Shown here piece by piece: positions 61,628 to 64,000 of a stretch of DNA of 64,000 bases. The notes beneath the pieces were generated by a model that was not told the DNA's origin, searched no databases, and was given only the letters and a program-made list of their open reading frames with translations. The first letter of the stretch is position 1; each line of letters opens with the position of its first letter. Location of the stretch: NCBI GenBank assembly GCA_026874595.1, contig CM049321.1, positions 9,608,979 through 9,672,978 of the forward strand. The letters run 5' to 3'. The position numbers were made by a program, and so were the translations under genes. Origin of the DNA: Sipunculus nudus. Lineage: Eukaryota; Annelida; Sipuncula; Golfingiida; Sipunculidae.

Positions 61628-62129
61628 TTTAACCCTTTGCTGAAGAATATTTAACAAACTGATACATACTCCGTCGGTCAGCTAAAAAGTGTAGACGTCA
61701 ATTGTGTTAAAGCCTCTTAAGGACACTAGATATATTAATTGCTTCCAAAGGTTTCAAAAACTCCTAGTTGCCAAACAGACATGAAATTATGGCCATTTTT
61801 ATGAACACGGGTTTTTATTCATATATGATATTATTTTATAAGTTATCACTTGGCACATGTGCTATAATTTTTTGCTATTGTTAGATTTAAATGCATTTAA
61901 GGGTTAAATCTTAAGGTCAATTGATCATGGCAAAAGAATATTATTTAATCCAGTTCATTTTATAGTCTTTAAGTTAAATTGACCGATAATTCAACACAAT
62001 ATACAGAAACATTACAGAAATTACAGAACATTTTTAATCTGCACAATCGGAGGCCTGACTGATAAACTATTTTATTCAAGGGGTTATGGGCTTTGAACCT
62101 GGGTTTGCCTTCTGAGCACCTTATGTGTA
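61628..62129. other. No feature recognised
   Basis: AT-rich sequence between the pogo-like element and alpha copy C; possibly a very diverged alpha margin. Confidence 0.35.
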
Positions 62130-64000
62130 TAATTAATAAATTAAACCTGCGGATGAAGAACTAATCTTACAAAATAAAACATGACTTGCTGTTAATGTTT
62201 ATGCTGCTATGAATAAAGCCCCGAACAGTCTCTTGCGTAAAGTCTCAAAGGTTTGACTTTTTTTGCTGTAATATATTTCTTATTTTACGAAGCCTTTGGG
62301 TGTGTCTGCCCTAAGTGTTCGGTAAATAGCATTTCTGTGAGACATGCATTAATCAATTTAGATTTATTGGTTAGCGTTACCTCCAGCTTTACTGTTGGCT
62401 TTCTATTGGCCGTTTTTCCCTCAGATATGTCTGGGTGCAATACGTACTTCAGTTTATCCGGCAGTTAACTACATGTAGGAGATATTACATTTTTTTTCGC
62501 CGCTGGTTGTTTCATGTTTTTTATATGTAAACGTTTCGACTGGAGTTTGAGGCTCTCTGAGGCCAGTAAGGTTATCTCAAGCGAAACAATCCGTTAGATT
62601 TTATGTAATCCTGGTCACCATATCATGTCTTTATGGTAATCCTTCGTACTACAAACCAAAGTTTGATAGGAATGTTGGGCTGGGTATATCAGGGTGTTTC
62701 ACTAATCTGAAGCGGGGTTAATCAATTTCAGATAACCCGTTAGGAACACTTGGGTGTTTGTATATATTTACTAGTAATTCTATTAATTTCTTTTTTAATA
62801 TCTAAAAGAAGGGTTAAATTGTATTGTGAATTTTGTCATTTGTATACAAGTAGTCCCGTGCAAGTAATAGATTTTTAGATAGAGCGTTTAGCACGATCTA
62901 CCTCCTTCGAAAGGTGGCACCTCTTATATCAGCTGGGAATTAGTGATACTCAGTGGATCAATAAAATTCGTCAGAATTTCAGGGGGGTTATGAAATCCGA
63001 CCAGACAGATCTGGTCATTGATACTCGACTACAAGTTCGAAAAATGTACTTTGTTGTGTTGTTGTGGGGTTACATGGTGCCAAACACCACATAAATCATT
63101 CATAACCCCTTAATATAAACAAATTTACCATATTTGCCCGTCGGCTTCTCCTTAAGACATATCGTACTATAAGACAGGACTCATTAACACGCAATCAATC
63201 AAGTTAAATAACGACCACGCTACCGGCACCAAACATTTCATCAAGAGGACCAGTGACACTTCAACTGTTAATTTGACGATAAAAGAAAGTACAAACATAT
63301 TACCTATCAATGAGGCACATATGACCTCAGCTATATCTTAAGAAAAGTGTGCCTTTAGGAGATCAGCGCCGAGAGGTTAAAATATGTTCTATCTGATTGG
63401 TCTATAAACATGAGGTAGACAGATGCCTGTAGAAAAGTACACAATGTTGAAAAGAACAACACCCAAAGAGTTAAGAAATAATATCATTCTGAAACTAATT
63501 GATCTTCTTTCTAAATAGGTTATAGTTTTATGAAGGTATAATGTAACCCACGTCGGCAGTACCAATAAAAAATACAAGTATATGTTTTATAGGTAATGAG
63601 AAACAGGATATTTATTAGATATTTCCTTTGAGACATAAATTAATTTCAAATGTTTACATCATTCTTAATATTTGTGTGAAATACACAAATTCTGTTAACC
63701 GTTGAATTATTCAAAAATAATTTTTACCATTTTACATATTTTCAAAGAATGTAATTTATCCTAAACAGAATTTCAAGTTTCATTTTTCTTTTCATTTAAG
63801 ATCCTGCATTTACACGTTTTTTTTGCCCTCACACACATGTAAAAAAGGACACAATTGTCGCATGTAATCTTCAGTATTTTAGAACAACCTACAAGGATAT
63901 GAGATTGGATTCTCCTTAGGAGAATGAGCATCACTACCATACCTAATATCTCTTCACAGTAATGTATCTGATAAATCGCTATCAAATGTAAATATATATA
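62130..64000. repeat. Segmental duplication alpha, copy C, cut by the window end
   Basis: Aligns closely with copy B 24150-26000: CAGCTGGGAATYWGTGRTACTCAGTG (62930 and 24391), GACTACAAGTTCGAAA (63027 and 24477), CCTTAAGACATATC (63151 and 24614). Its first part also matches copy A 14980-15300. This is the least diverged alpha pair. It continues beyond 64000. Confidence 0.85.

Overview
The window looks like AT-rich genomic DNA of a marine invertebrate, most likely a bivalve mollusc. I infer this from the split gene structure with GT-AG introns, an arylsulfatase B-type gene, the abundance of (TA)n and poly-G tracts, GTCCGTCC-headed repeats of a kind common in bivalves, a decayed L2/CR1-type retrotransposon, and several TIR transposons. 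There are no bacterial-style operons. Most short open frames here are chance frames in repeats.

Layout. Bases 1-4168 hold the 3' half of an arylsulfatase B-like gene on the + strand; six coding exons can be placed and all phases agree. Bases 4.2-10 kb carry hAT-type ends and two local tandem duplications. A complete non-autonomous hAT element with an 8-bp target duplication lies at 10025-11067. From 11 kb to the end most of the window is a mosaic of old segmental duplications. Family alpha has copies at about 11.1-18.1, 20.0-27.4, 32.0-33.4, 41.15-46.0 and 62.1-64.0 kb. Family beta has copies at about 33.8-41.0 and 49.5-58.0 kb. The order alpha-beta-alpha-beta-alpha suggests a larger tandem unit that was duplicated and then invaded by mobile elements.

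The beta segments each contain, on the minus strand, one exon for a small cysteine-patterned domain resembling the Shisa ectodomain. Differences between the two copies fall mostly at third codon positions, so the exon was once under selection. One copy now has a one-base gap and the other has lost the final Cys pair. Two further exon-like blocks lie upstream on the same strand in both copies, with uncertain frames.

Elements inserted into only one member of a duplicated pair include a 5'-truncated LINE (about 36158-38048), a 0.94-kb TIR element carrying exon-like + strand sequence (50574-51511), and a ~2-kb tandem-repeat element (about 53.3-55.2 kb). Elsewhere there are a frameshifted DDE-type transposase gene (47055-48789, minus), a pogo/Tigger-like element with TA target duplication (60777-61625), tRNA-like SINE remnants, and a recently amplified ~320-bp tandem array with a hairpin (43501-44535). 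The only gene I can call with confidence as potentially functional is the arylsulfatase.
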